Source: Methanocorpusculum sp. MCE
GTDB lineage: Archaea > Halobacteriota > Methanomicrobia > Methanomicrobiales > Methanocorpusculaceae
Assembly (NCBI GenBank): GCA_003315675.1
Contig: NIZU01000057.1
Span: 1 to 51,071, forward strand
DNA: 51,071 nucleotides
Direction of reading: 5' to 3'
In this document: one piece after another, positions 7,528 to 16,265 of the stretch
Layout: the number at the start of each line of letters is the position of its first letter
Position numbering within the stretch: position 1 is the stretch's first letter
Position numbers and translations under genes: made by a program
Notes under the pieces: generated by a model
Databases searched by the model: none
What the model was told of the DNA's origin: nothing
Seen by the model: the letters and a program-made list of their open reading frames with translations, nothing else

Positions 7528-9114
7528 TTATGCGTTTTTCCTCGGCCCCGCGGTCCAGGAAAAGATCATCGCGAGGACTAAAACGACGAGTGCGGCAATG
7601 ATGGTCTCGTCAATCATCTGGAGGAATGATACGGCATAGTCGTTAGAAACTCCTGCAAGGAAGATGTTTTTCAGAATGGAAACGATACCGATCGAGATCG
7701 CCATTCCAAGCATTCTGGTCGTAGAAAGAGTCCCGGACGCCATGCCGAATTCCTGATGCGTCACCGAGTTCATGATCGCCGTACTGTTGGGCGTGACGAA
7801 TATGGCGATACCCACACCGAAGAATGCCTGAACGGCGATCATACTCCAGATGGCGGTCTCGGTTCCGCAGGTCAGAAGGATGACCATTCCTATACAAATA
7901 AGGAAGAGTCCCGTGGTCGTTGCATACTTTGGCGGAGCATTCCTGATAAACCGGTCAATCGCGGTTAGAATCAGGGATCCGATTCCAAATGCCGCGATGC
8001 TTGCGCAGAGGATCGCTCCGATCAGCCAGACCGGTTCGGCGGAGGCGACACCCATAAGGAATGCTCCTGCTATACCGCCGATGGTAAGAAGTACGCCGAA
8101 TGCGAGCAGCCATCTGGGCAGAAGGTGATCGTAGAATCTGCCTGCCACGATCGTGAAAAGCACGAGGATCAGACCCTGGGTGGTGACGATGAGGGCACGC
8201 GGGAGTGCGTCCGTGATCCCCCAGACATTCGTCATGTAGAGCGAGACCAAAGAACCCATTGCATATATCGCCACGTAATACAGCAGGTTTGCGGAGTTGT
8301 TGAAGGTGAATACTCTGTTTTGGAGGATGAGATTGATTGGGATGAGGGGATTTTTATTCCTCTTCTCATAGAAGAAGAATGCTATCAACAGAAAAATCCC
8401 GGAGATGAGAAGTGCGAGCGCCTCCGTATTGGGCTGTTTGGAAAATCCGTAGAGGGCAAGACCCATGCCGACCATAAAGAGCAGGGCACCTATCCAGTCG
8501 TAAGGACCTTTATCGGTCGGCTGGTCCCGCGGGATGAAAGAAATGGCAAGGAAGAAGGAGAGAAGCGCCACGGGACAGAGGATTAAATACACCATCGACC
8601 ATCCAAACACATCCGTAAGAACGCCGGCAAGCAGAGGTCCGGCGAGCTGACCCATGAAAACCCCGGTCATGGCAATACCAATAGCGGTCCCCCTGAGTTC
8701 TACTTTTACGGCCGATGCGAGCAACGCTATCGCGCTTCCAAACATCAGCGCATTTCCGATACCTTCGATCGTGCGCATGGCAAGGACCATCTCGCCGGAA
8801 GTCGACATTCCAACACCCAGAGACCCTACCCCGAGAAGAAGGACACCGATGCAGAAAAACCACTTCTTGCTGAATTTATCGGCCAGTCTTGCCGCAGGAA
8901 TAAGAAAAATCGTGGATGTCAGCAGATAAACGGTAAGGATCCAGCCGTAAAGACCCCAGTAGTCCGGTCCCATTGTATATCCCAGTCCGGCAAGCATATT
9001 CGGGAGAGCGATGTTTGTCGCTTCTCCGATAAACGGGGGTAAAAAACAGGCAATTCCGACTGTTGCTGCAATAATATACTGTTTTGCACTCAGACGCAAT
9101 GTTTCCATACACAT
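7528..9114 (-). CDS. MFS drug-type exporter, DHA2 (14-helix) family
   Basis: A 528-residue, strongly hydrophobic protein with about 14 predicted membrane helices, the size and layout of the DHA2 drug:H+ antiporters. Motif-like segments include ALPNMLAGLG and WGLYGWILTVYLLTSTIFLIP (helices 1-2), the AARLADKFSKKW loop equivalent to motif A (D-R-x-G-R/K-K), and the GTAIGIAMTGVFMGQLAGPLLAG motif C of antiporters in helix 5. Such proteins export hydrophobic or cationic compounds using the proton gradient; the substrate is unknown. The start could be 9114 or the ATG two codons later (9108); neither has a strong Shine-Dalgarno. Confidence 0.85.
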   Translation of the reverse strand: MCMETLRLSAKQYIIAATVGIACFLPPFIGEATNIALPNMLAGLGYTMGPDYWGLYGWILTVYLLTSTIFLIPAARLADKFSKKWFFCIGVLLLGVGSLGVGMSTSGEMVLAMRTIEGIGNALMFGSAIALLASAVKVELRGTAIGIAMTGVFMGQLAGPLLAGVLTDVFGWSMVYLILCPVALLSFFLAISFIPRDQPTDKGPYDWIGALLFMVGMGLALYGFSKQPNTEALALLISGIFLLIAFFFYEKRNKNPLIPINLILQNRVFTFNNSANLLYYVAIYAMGSLVSLYMTNVWGITDALPRALIVTTQGLILVLFTIVAGRFYDHLLPRWLLAFGVLLTIGGIAGAFLMGVASAEPVWLIGAILCASIAAFGIGSLILTAIDRFIRNAPPKYATTTGLFLICIGMVILLTCGTETAIWSMIAVQAFFGVGIAIFVTPNSTAIMNSVTHQEFGMASGTLSTTRMLGMAISIGIVSILKNIFLAGVSNDYAVSFLQMIDETIIAALVVLVLAMIFSWTAGPRKNA

Positions 9115-9174
9115 CTTAATTGCTTTTCGGATGTATTACTAGATATCTATTTTGATATGCAACTCAAAAAAGAG

Positions 9175-9986
9175 TTATTGCCGAAAGTTCCTGCGTCCTT
9201 CACGGATGACGTCGTCGGCCCGTTTTTCATCCAGACCGGGTGCAAGGACACGCCACTCGCTTTTGATCTCCTGTTCATCCGCAGGATCCCGATACTTCAT
9301 CAGTGTATTTACGGCACGCATGCAGATCTTACAGAGAGGAACGGTGCTCTCAGGATCCGATTCACCCCGAATCCAAACTGCCGGTGCGGGGTCGGGGAAT
9401 CCGCTCCGCAGAGATAGCAGACGTTTGGATGAGATCTCACCGCCCATTTTTGCGGTTGTGTTTTTTCTTCGGTGAAAAATGCAGGAGGTTCTTCTACCGG
9501 TATTATTGTCGGCTTCCGGTCTCTTGGACTTATCTGCGAATGAGGCAGAGATGTATCATTATGGGGCTGCAGATTGAGAGCCGCCTGTTCATTGGTTTTC
9601 AGAGGTTCTTCTTCAAAGATATCCTCCTCCAGGAGATCGGCCGTTTTATGGCTGTGTATATCCGTATCGGCAGTTCGGAAGTCTTCCTTTCTTGGAATTT
9701 CTGCATCGTATCCGGATTTTTTTGCTTTTCTCGCTGCTTTTGATGAGGGTTTCGGTCCAAAAATACCTGAGAAAAGACCTTTCTTTTTTGGCTTGTCCGA
9801 CTCTCCGCTTGCGGTCAGCGCATCGGTGCTGCCTTCCGATCCAGGCATATAATGCACTTCATCGTAGATGCTGGACGAACCGGCGTGTTCTTTCGACCCG
9901 AGAACCGTATTGTCCTTCTTCGCCTTTTTCGGTTTTTCACTGCTAATCGACCCGCCTAACGGATCAAACTCTTTTTTTCGTGCCAA
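9175..9986 (-). CDS. Zinc-ribbon protein with disordered charged N-terminus, apparently frameshifted
   Basis: Unrecognised protein. It starts at TTG 9986, chosen because a perfect AAAGGAGG (9993-10000) sits at correct distance. About 180 residues of Lys/Ser/Glu-rich, probably disordered sequence lead to NVCYLCGADS, where the frame runs on to a short tail ending at 9309. The -1 frame, ending at 9175, continues plausibly with PDPAPAVWIRGESDPES, LCKICMRAVNTLMKYRD and a C-terminal helix. Joined, CYLC and CKIC make a four-cysteine zinc ribbon and a protein of about 270 residues. The joint lies at the C runs complementary to 9388-9397; one extra C restores the frame. Confidence 0.6.
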
Positions 9987-10020
9987 ACGATGCCTCCTTT
10001 ATATGATGATATTTATTCCC

Positions 10021-10036
10021 GAGGTATTAATACCTC
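10021..10036. promoter_or_regulatory. Perfect 16-bp palindrome in divergent promoter region (possible operator)
   Basis: GAGGTATTAATACCTC is an exact 8+8 palindrome. It lies 35 bp upstream of the TTG start of the zinc-ribbon gene (minus) and about 100 bp upstream of the FecCD gene (plus). Its TATTAATA core is TATA-like, and about 26 bp downstream on the minus strand is the spot just before the Shine-Dalgarno, so a bound dimer would cover that promoter. The regulator is unknown. Confidence 0.5.
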
Positions 10037-10138
10037 TCCCGGTGACTTTTCATGTCATGTTGTAAATAATTTTAATTTAACTTTTTCAGATTGACTGTGA
10101 ATACTTAATATCCATTTGGGGTGTAAATATTATGACTT

Positions 10139-11272
10139 ATGTCGGAACCCGTTGAATTTCTGACCGTTCAGAATCGGAAACAACCCAACTATAAACTTAG
10201 ATTCATACTTCTCATTCTTGCGGCGGCGGCATGCATTCTGCTTTCCTTTGTTGTCGGTAGATTCTCCATAAACATGGTAGATGTTCTCCAGATTCTGGCA
10301 TCCGCCTTCTTATCGGCGATTTACGGCAGTATTTCCTATCTTTTAAGTCCTTTTCCCGATATCCAGAATACCTTTCTGAGTATTTTGTCCCGGTTTATCG
10401 TAAGCGTCGATACATGGGATTATGCCAGGTACAGTGTTGTAATTAATATCAGTCTTCCCCGTATCCTTGCTGCGCTCTTAGTCGGGGCCGCACTTTCCAC
10501 GGCAGGAGCTGCGTATCAGGGAATGTTTCAGAACCCCCTGGTCTCTCCGGATATTCTCGGAGCATCGGCAGGCGCGGGCTTTGGCGCCTGTCTTGCTATT
10601 TATCTGTCCCTTGGAAGCGGGATGGTTACCATTCTTGCCTTTGCCGGCGGTCTGATCGCGGTGCTGGTCGCCTATGTTGTCAGCCGTCTGACGAAAGGAA
10701 GTGCTACTCTGAGCATGGTTCTTGCCGGTATTCTGGTCGGGAGTCTCTTCTCCGCCTCAACGTCATATATCAAACTGGTCGCCGACACGAATGAACAACT
10801 TCCGGCGATCACCTACTGGCTGATGGGAAGTCTTGCCGGGGCAACGATGAATGACGTGATTTTTGCCGGAATCATCATTATTCTTGGAACGCTCCCGATC
10901 TTCCTTCTTCGCTGGAGAATGAACGTTCTGACGCTGGGCGAGGACGAGGCAAAGAGTATGGGAGTGAATACGAACAGGCTCCGGTTTGTCGTCATCGTCT
11001 GTGCTACCCTCATCACCGCCGTTGCCGTATCCATTTCCGGGATCATCGGCTGGGTGGGTCTTGTAATTCCGCATTTCTGCCGGATGCTTTTCGGATACGA
11101 TTACCGGAGAATCATTCCCGCAGCTATTATCATGGGAGGAGGCTTTCTTCTTCTGGTGGATGATGTCTCGAGGACTATTGCAACGACGGAAGTTCCAATC
11201 GGCATTTTGACTGCATTTATCGGAGCGCCGATTTTTGCCAATCTTCTGATGATGGGAGGGAAACGTTCATGA
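10139..11272 (+). CDS. FecCD-family ABC transporter permease (siderophore/cobalamin/metal type)
   Basis: A 377-residue membrane protein of the BtuC/FecCD/FhuB family that forms the channel of metal-chelate or cobalamin importers. Diagnostic segments are SLPRILAALLVGAALSTAGAAYQGMFQNPLVSPDILGAS in outline (residues about 110-148), the ITYWLMGSLAGATMNDV helix, LGEDEAKSMGVNT (contact loop for the ATPase) and IIGWVGLVIPHFCRMLFG. It is about 40 residues longer than usual because of an extra loop after the first helix (about residues 50-100). The ATPase gene follows with a 4-bp overlap. No substrate-binding protein is encoded next to it, so the substrate cannot be named. Confidence 0.9.
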   Translation: MSEPVEFLTVQNRKQPNYKLRFILLILAAAACILLSFVVGRFSINMVDVLQILASAFLSAIYGSISYLLSPFPDIQNTFLSILSRFIVSVDTWDYARYSVVINISLPRILAALLVGAALSTAGAAYQGMFQNPLVSPDILGASAGAGFGACLAIYLSLGSGMVTILAFAGGLIAVLVAYVVSRLTKGSATLSMVLAGILVGSLFSASTSYIKLVADTNEQLPAITYWLMGSLAGATMNDVIFAGIIIILGTLPIFLLRWRMNVLTLGEDEAKSMGVNTNRLRFVVIVCATLITAVAVSISGIIGWVGLVIPHFCRMLFGYDYRRIIPAAIIMGGGFLLLVDDVSRTIATTEVPIGILTAFIGAPIFANLLMMGGKRS

Positions 11273-12093
11273 GGCTCAGTGTAAACAATCTGAGTTTTTC
11301 CTACGGAAAGCACCTCCCTCTTGTACTGGACGCTATATCGTTCTCTGCAAAGGGAGGGGATCTTCTCGCCGTTCTTGGGCCGAATGGTGTCGGAAAAAGT
11401 ACGATGTTCCGCTGTATTCTCGGGTTTCTGAGAAATTATTCAGGAGAAATCATCTTAAACGGCGTCAATATAAAATCCCTTACGCATAAGCAGATCGCAA
11501 AGCATGTTGCCTATATTCCCCAGTCGACATATCCGGTTTTCAACTATTCCGTGCTTGACGTGGTTCTTATGGGGGTTACCAATCAGCTCAGTCTCTTGTC
11601 CGCTCCAAATCTGGATCATATCAACGAGGCATATGCTGCCATGCAATGTCAGGGTATTGCCCATCTGCGGGATGCCGGTTACGGCGAGATAAGCGGCGGG
11701 GAACGTCAGCTCGCGTTGATTGCCCGCGCTCTTGTGCAGAAAGCAAAGGTCCTTATTATGGATGAACCGACTGCAAATCTGGATTACGGCAATCAGTTCA
11801 GGGTGATGTGCCGGATATCCGATCTTGCAAAGGAAGGGTACATCATTATTCTCTCAACGCACAATCCGGATCATGCTTTTCTGTATGCAAACCGGGTGCT
11901 GACGATCCAGGGGGGAAAAGTGATCGCAGACGGTTCTCCGGATAATGTTCTGGATGCAAAACTGATCAAGGATGTTTACAATGTGGATGTGCGCATCGAG
12001 GAATTTCAGTCGGAGACTCGCCATCACAAACTCTGCATTCCAATAGAAGGCGGAGTCAAATGTGAGACTGAATCACTCCAGATGAAAAAATAG
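11269..12093 (+). CDS. FecE/BtuD-family ABC transporter ATPase
   Basis: A 274-residue ATPase that powers the FecCD permease encoded just upstream (4-bp ATGA overlap). It has Walker A GPNGVGKST, the Q-loop IPQSTYP, ABC signature ISGGERQLALIARAL, Walker B VLIMDEPTANLD and the switch His in ILSTHNPDHA. The length and the C-terminal GSPDNVLDAKLIKDVYNVDV segment are typical of iron-siderophore and cobalamin importers. The gene ends just before a bidirectional terminator hairpin. Confidence 0.92.
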   Translation: MRLSVNNLSFSYGKHLPLVLDAISFSAKGGDLLAVLGPNGVGKSTMFRCILGFLRNYSGEIILNGVNIKSLTHKQIAKHVAYIPQSTYPVFNYSVLDVVLMGVTNQLSLLSAPNLDHINEAYAAMQCQGIAHLRDAGYGEISGGERQLALIARALVQKAKVLIMDEPTANLDYGNQFRVMCRISDLAKEGYIIILSTHNPDHAFLYANRVLTIQGGKVIADGSPDNVLDAKLIKDVYNVDVRIEEFQSETRHHKLCIPIEGGVKCETESLQMKK

Positions 12094-12112
12094 TCAGAAG
12101 TGTAAATCATTC

Positions 12113-12132
12113 TCCCGTTTTTTCAAACGGGA
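12113..12132. terminator. Hairpin terminator between convergent genes
   Basis: TCCCGTTT (12113-12120), loop TTTC, AAACGGGA (12125-12132) make a perfect 8-bp stem between the ends of the ABC ATPase gene (stop 12093) and the convergent AhpD-like gene (stop 12144). Its position suits termination in both directions. Confidence 0.55.
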
Positions 12133-12143
12133 TTTGATCTCCT

Positions 12144-12578
12144 TTATTGTATGGCGCATGTCCCTGCGCACGGTTCCTTTTCCGGCACGACCAGACGGTA
12201 GGCGTTTGCAAGAACCGAAGAGTTTGCAAGAAGACCGGCGATTAAAACCGCCTCTAATATCTCCTCTTTGCTGATCCCCATCTTTTTTGCAACCTGCATA
12301 TGATACGTCGTACAGTGATCGCACCGTAATGCCGCACCTACGGCAAGGCTTATGAGTTCGACGGTTTTCGGCGGGAGAGCTCCGGCCTTGGTCACCGCAT
12401 TTTTGTATAAAAGATGGGAAATAAGAGCTTCCGGGCATGCTTCAAGTTTTTGATAGATCAGAGGCGATGTGCCGTACTCGGCTTCAATTCTCCCAAGCCA
12501 CTCGGCGGCTGTAAGTTTCGCTCCGTTTTTTTGTACTTCGGCGATCGCCTCTTCAAAATTCATGTAGATATCTACCAT
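12144..12578 (-). CDS. Carboxymuconolactone decarboxylase / AhpD-like protein with CxxC
   Basis: A 144-residue helical protein of the CMD/AhpD superfamily. The active-site motif is RCDHCTTYHMQVAKKMG (Cys86, Cys89, His93), as in AhpD-type disulfide reductases and peroxidases, with KTVELISLAVGAAL before it and ISKEEILEAVLIAG after it. The C-terminus carries a further CAGTC pair (Cys137, Cys141). It is the last gene of the methanogenesis-marker operon, 3 bp after mmp7, which suggests a thiol/disulfide role connected with methyl-coenzyme M reductase activation or protection; that is inference from position. An alternative start is the ATG at 12563. Confidence 0.85.
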   Translation of the reverse strand: MVDIYMNFEEAIAEVQKNGAKLTAAEWLGRIEAEYGTSPLIYQKLEACPEALISHLLYKNAVTKAGALPPKTVELISLAVGAALRCDHCTTYHMQVAKKMGISKEEILEAVLIAGLLANSSVLANAYRLVVPEKEPCAGTCAIQ

Positions 12579-12581
12579 GAT

Positions 12582-13520
12582 CTAGACCACAATGTTTGTT
12601 TCCGAAAGCGGCTTGATGCGGATCAGAATATAGTCCCGCATGCGTGAAGGCAAAACGTCCGCCACATCGCCGACCTTTATTTCATCCTCGATCACCAGAT
12701 CGCGGACCTTTTGTGCATAGGCTGGGTACGAAAGTTTTACCCGCAGACCGTTGAGCTGAACTGCTATCGGGGACGGCGAGTAAACCTCTTCGATCTCCGG
12801 CAGTTCCTGTTTGATCAGAGCCTGGAGCCGGGCTGGCGAGACCGAAAGGGGATCGTTTGCGATCTCCTGCCGGCGTGCCTCGATGACTTTTTCCACCTCT
12901 TCGATCACCAGATCGAGCCGGTGGATGTCCGCTTCCGTCTGGGTCCTGTGCATAAACCGCCCAAGACCGCCGACGTAGCCGGCAACCGGCAGGTCGGTTT
13001 GTTTTACCAGAATCTCTCTCTCAGGTCCCCCGGTCAGAATGATCGGGACGGTGATTCCGGGCCGGAACTTAGGGAACTTCGTTTCGATGCAGGAGGCAAA
13101 GTTGCCGAGAACGAAGATCGCCAGATCATGTTCGTTGATCAGATCCCGCTCCTCGTCATTCATCTGGGCAATGCGTTTACCAAACCCGCGTGCCATGCCG
13201 AGCATGTTCGATTTCGAACCGTGGCTTCGCAGATACTCGGCAACGTCGCATGCCGAATGGGGAAGGTGATGGATCTCCAGACTCGGGATGACCACCGCGA
13301 TCTCGGTTCCGACGAGCGGCGACTCCTGAATTTCCCCCGCGAGCGGCCGGGAGAATGCGGCGAGCCGTTTGATATCCTCCTTCGGCATAAGAACCTGAAG
13401 GACGACCTCGCTTGCAATGGTGTGCCTTTGGACAATATAGCCGCCGAGATCCTCGATGTAATCGATAACTTCGTCGAGACGGTAGACGCCGCCTTTGTAG
13501 GTGATCGGGACAAGGATCAT
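12582..13520 (-). CDS. mmp7: Methanogenesis marker protein 7
   Basis: A 312-residue protein found only in organisms that possess methyl-coenzyme M reductase, and reported in complexes involved in activating that enzyme. Recognisable segments are MILVPITYKGGVYRLDEVID at the N-terminus, GTEIAVVIPSLEIHHLPHSACDVAEYL, RGFGKRIAQMNDEERD, AIFVLGNFASCIETKFPKF and PVAGYVGGLGRFMHRTQ. Two cysteines (in HSACD and NFASC) could bind a metal cluster. It overlaps mmp17 by 4 bp. Its biochemical function is not established; cofactor F430 or Fe-S based MCR activation is the working view. Confidence 0.92.
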   Translation of the reverse strand: MILVPITYKGGVYRLDEVIDYIEDLGGYIVQRHTIASEVVLQVLMPKEDIKRLAAFSRPLAGEIQESPLVGTEIAVVIPSLEIHHLPHSACDVAEYLRSHGSKSNMLGMARGFGKRIAQMNDEERDLINEHDLAIFVLGNFASCIETKFPKFRPGITVPIILTGGPEREILVKQTDLPVAGYVGGLGRFMHRTQTEADIHRLDLVIEEVEKVIEARRQEIANDPLSVSPARLQALIKQELPEIEEVYSPSPIAVQLNGLRVKLSYPAYAQKVRDLVIEDEIKVGDVADVLPSRMRDYILIRIKPLSETNIVV

Positions 13521-14098
13521 TCCAGTGCCTCCTCCATCCTCTCGAATCGTTCGGCGATGATTTTCTCGATCTCTTCCGCCGGGAGGGTGTTTTCGCTTGC
13601 TGCATAGGAAAACCGGTTCTTTCCGTAGTTTTCGCGCCGTACCTTGAAACCTTCGGGGGCGATGACCTGTATCGCGTAGATCAGATCCTTAAAGAGCGAC
13701 TGGGAAGGATCGATAACCACCCAGTCTCTCAGATCTTTTGGGATCTCCGTATTATTGACGATCACCGTAAACCGGTCGGGCTGATCGACATTGTCATGCC
13801 CGAGTCTGGTCCAGAGCATCTTCAGCATCGCGGCAAGATAGGTCTCATCTCCGACCGCGATCGTTGCCTGATTATCCTGAATCAGTACATTGCCCACATC
13901 CGAGATCTTTATCACCGAACGCGGCGGACGGATGAATCCTGTTGCCACGAAGAGGGGATACTTCGGATCGATGTAGATGTGCAGTCCTTCCACGATACTG
14001 AGCAGATTATGATCCTGCAGTACGGTGGTGGCGATTTTGATATAGTTGTCCGACCCGTCTTCGGTGCATTCCACCTCGAAGTAGTCCAAACCAGCCAT
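13517..14098 (-). CDS. mmp17: Methanogenesis marker protein 17
   Basis: A 193-residue methanogen-specific protein. Its position between mmp15 and mmp7 and its sequence (MAGLDYFEVECTEDGSDNYI, LHIYIDPKYPLFVATGFIRP, KISDVGNVLIQDNQATIAVG) match the Mmp17 family, which has been found with MCR activation factors. It lacks cysteine clusters apart from one Cys near the N-terminus, so it is more likely a structural partner than a redox enzyme. It begins immediately after the mmp15 stop and overlaps mmp7 by 4 bp. Confidence 0.9.
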   Translation of the reverse strand: MAGLDYFEVECTEDGSDNYIKIATTVLQDHNLLSIVEGLHIYIDPKYPLFVATGFIRPPRSVIKISDVGNVLIQDNQATIAVGDETYLAAMLKMLWTRLGHDNVDQPDRFTVIVNNTEIPKDLRDWVVIDPSQSLFKDLIYAIQVIAPEGFKVRRENYGKNRFSYAASENTLPAEEIEKIIAERFERMEEALE

Positions 14099-15361
14099 TT
14101 ACGCCTCCTTCACCTTTTTATCGACAAATCCCGATGAGATCAATGCCCCGCCGACTGCCCCGATGTACTGGGCGTGATGGGGCACGACGACCTCGGTTCT
14201 GAGCATCCTGCCCATGGCTCTGACAAGGCCCTGAATAAGCGATGAGCCGCCGACCATGATGACCGGTTCTTTGATATCCACTTCCTGGAGCTGCTGTTCA
14301 TACACCTGCTGGGCAACGCTATGGCATGCCGCCGCGGCAACGTCTGCGGGTTTGTAGCCTGCCGCCAAAGCATTGACCAGCGACTGCGTTCCAAAGACGA
14401 TACAGTAACTGTTCATCGGAATATTCTCCCCGCCTTCGCTTTCCATTGACAGTGCACCAAGCTCGGTAATGTCAACGCCGAGACGTTTGGCCGTCATCTC
14501 GAGGAACCGTCCCGATGCTCCGGCGCAGATTCCTCCCATCGTAAAGGAGCCCGGAATTCCGTCTTTTACGCTGATGGCTTTGTTATCCATTCCGCCGATA
14601 TCGATAACGGTGGCAAATCCTTTCTGGGCGTTTGCGAGATACACCGCTCCTTTCGAGTTGACGGTAAGTTCTTCCTGGATAAGATCGGCATTGATATGTT
14701 TGCCGACCAGGAACCTTCCGTATCCGGTCGTAGCAACGGCTTCGATGTCGGAGAGTTTGAGTCCCGACTCCTTTAATGCCAGAGACACGACGTCGTCTGC
14801 ACTTTTCAGAACATCGGTGGTCGGTCTCCAGCCAGTTCCGATGATCGCGTTGTCCTGCATGATGATGCATTTGGTGGTCGAGGAACCGGAGTCCACGCCC
14901 ATCGTTGTTCCGACCTGAACTTCACGGGCCATCAGCGCACGCCGTTTTGCGATCGTCGATAATGCTTCGAGTCTGGTCAGAAGGGTGGATGCGCCGGTCC
15001 GTTCGTTGAATGAGTAGGAGACGACCGGGATCTTCGAGTTTTCCACGATATATCTGCGCAGTTCATTTCGGACGATTGCCGCCTCGGCACACCTGAAGCA
15101 GCTTGCAATGAAGATTCCGTCCGCCTCGATCCTGCCCTCTACGATTGCCTGGGCGCGGGCGATGGCAAGTTTCAGATCAGGGCTTTTCACCGGAAGACCG
15201 AAGTCATTGTAGGCGCGTTTTACATCCTTTAAGGCAACGTCCGGGTAAAACATCTTTGCCCCGACGGTTTCTGCTGCTGAAGTGATCTCGTTTTGGATGC
15301 CGCTGTACTCTGCTCCGCAGGTGATCTGAGCGATCCGTACGGGTTGTTCTTTTGCGCTCAT
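14099..15361 (-). CDS. mmp15: Methanogenesis marker protein 15 (ASKHA / CoA-dehydratase-activator-like)
   Basis: A 420-residue protein whose C-terminal two thirds are an acetate/sugar kinase-Hsp70-actin type ATPase of the BadF/BcrA (2-hydroxyacyl-CoA dehydratase activator) group: MGVDSGSSTTKCIIM is the phosphate-1 loop, VIDIGGMDNKAISV the phosphate-2 region, GGICAGASGRFLEMTAKRLG contains the Cys that in activators binds a shared [4Fe-4S] cluster, and MVGGSSLIQGLV is the adenosine motif. The N-terminal domain has FIASCFRCAEAAIV with a CxxC. Homologous activators drive low-potential electron transfer with ATP, a good match for reducing Ni in methyl-coenzyme M reductase. It overlaps mmp5 by 4 bp. 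Confidence 0.92.
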   Translation of the reverse strand: MSAKEQPVRIAQITCGAEYSGIQNEITSAAETVGAKMFYPDVALKDVKRAYNDFGLPVKSPDLKLAIARAQAIVEGRIEADGIFIASCFRCAEAAIVRNELRRYIVENSKIPVVSYSFNERTGASTLLTRLEALSTIAKRRALMAREVQVGTTMGVDSGSSTTKCIIMQDNAIIGTGWRPTTDVLKSADDVVSLALKESGLKLSDIEAVATTGYGRFLVGKHINADLIQEELTVNSKGAVYLANAQKGFATVIDIGGMDNKAISVKDGIPGSFTMGGICAGASGRFLEMTAKRLGVDITELGALSMESEGGENIPMNSYCIVFGTQSLVNALAAGYKPADVAAAACHSVAQQVYEQQLQEVDIKEPVIMVGGSSLIQGLVRAMGRMLRTEVVVPHHAQYIGAVGGALISSGFVDKKVKEA

Positions 15362-15804
15362 TTTTTGACCTCCAGCTCTCTAAGGAACTGTTTGATTTTT
15401 GCGACGAACGTCACGCCCTCCTCTTTGGATGCAGGATATCTCAGTTCCAGTTTGGGCATCTCCTTTTCCCGGAGCATGAACACTAAAAGCTCGTTCGTTC
15501 GTGCGCAGCCCATGCACCCGAAGGCAAGATCCGGCTCATCGATGATGATGGCCGCTTCGGCCTCTTCTACTAAGGGGCTGTAGAGGGCCATTCGTCCCCG
15601 GATCCCTGAAGGGACCTCGACCGCCGCCCATTTCAGACCTTTCTGTGGATCCTCCGAGGTCATCTGGATCGGCGGCGAATCGAATCCCGGTGTCTGGACA
15701 TGTTCGCGGATCGAAAGAGCCGAGCCGAGCGGTTCGTGACCGAACCTCGCTACAAGGTCGGATAAGATGAGGCTGGTTGCCGGATAGATGAATACTTTTG
15801 CCAT
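15358..15804 (-). CDS. mmp5: Methanogenesis marker protein 5
   Basis: A 148-residue methanogen-specific protein. The N-terminus MAKVFIYPATSLILSDLVAR and the segment EPDLAFGCMGCARTNELLVF, with a CxxC pair, are typical. The context mmp6-mmp5-mmp15 with 1-bp and 4-bp overlaps indicates a tight operon. The cysteine pair could contribute to an Fe-S cluster or thiol chemistry in the MCR activation complex; the exact role is unknown. Confidence 0.9.
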   Translation of the reverse strand: MAKVFIYPATSLILSDLVARFGHEPLGSALSIREHVQTPGFDSPPIQMTSEDPQKGLKWAAVEVPSGIRGRMALYSPLVEEAEAAIIIDEPDLAFGCMGCARTNELLVFMLREKEMPKLELRYPASKEEGVTFVAKIKQFLRELEVKK

Positions 15805-16265
15805 TATTTTTCCTCCGAAAAGAGTTTCTCGAGCAGATCCGCATCGAGCGGTTCTTCCAGCGGCAGAGGTTCCCCTGCAGCTTTTTTGAGTGAGGTTTTG
15901 GTCATCCCTTCGGTCTCTTCCAGTCCGTGGGAGATATATCTGATAAAACTCATTTCATATTCGTGCCCGAGATACCCGGGTCTGGCGCCGCCCAGATCGG
16001 CTCTGCATCTCCGGGAATCTCCCGGGGGAAATCCCCGGTCTTTAATGAAGATCCGGTACGGATCGAGGAGCCGCAGATGTTGAATGATCCGGTCGACATC
16101 TTCCGGGGAACCGGTGATCTGACACCCGAAACAGGTCTCTTTGATCATCACGCCCTGGGCTATCTCGTATGCGGCCGTTGCAATATCCTGGGGAGTGGTG
16201 TTTGGAGAGTCCACGAAAACGTACTTCGTCACGGTCCCGACATACTCCGGAACATACGGTTTCAT
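15804..16265 (-). CDS. mmp6: Methanogenesis marker protein 6
   Basis: A 153-residue methanogen-specific protein: YVGTVTKYVFVDSPNTTPQD at the N-terminus, ETCFGCQITGSPEDVDRII with a CxxC motif, then IRYISHGLEETEGMTKTSLKK. The C-terminal 30 residues are acidic and leucine-rich. It overlaps mmp3 upstream by 4 bp and mmp5 downstream by 1 bp. It probably acts in the same complex as the other markers. Confidence 0.9.
   Translation of the reverse strand: MKPYVPEYVGTVTKYVFVDSPNTTPQDIATAAYEIAQGVMIKETCFGCQITGSPEDVDRIIQHLRLLDPYRIFIKDRGFPPGDSRRCRADLGGARPGYLGHEYEMSFIRYISHGLEETEGMTKTSLKKAAGEPLPLEEPLDADLLEKLFSEEK

Noticed and set aside
12711..13607. Plus-strand open frame of 298 codons opposite mmp7 and mmp17
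   Set aside because: It is the shadow of two overlapping marker genes; the composition is atypical and there is no start signal.
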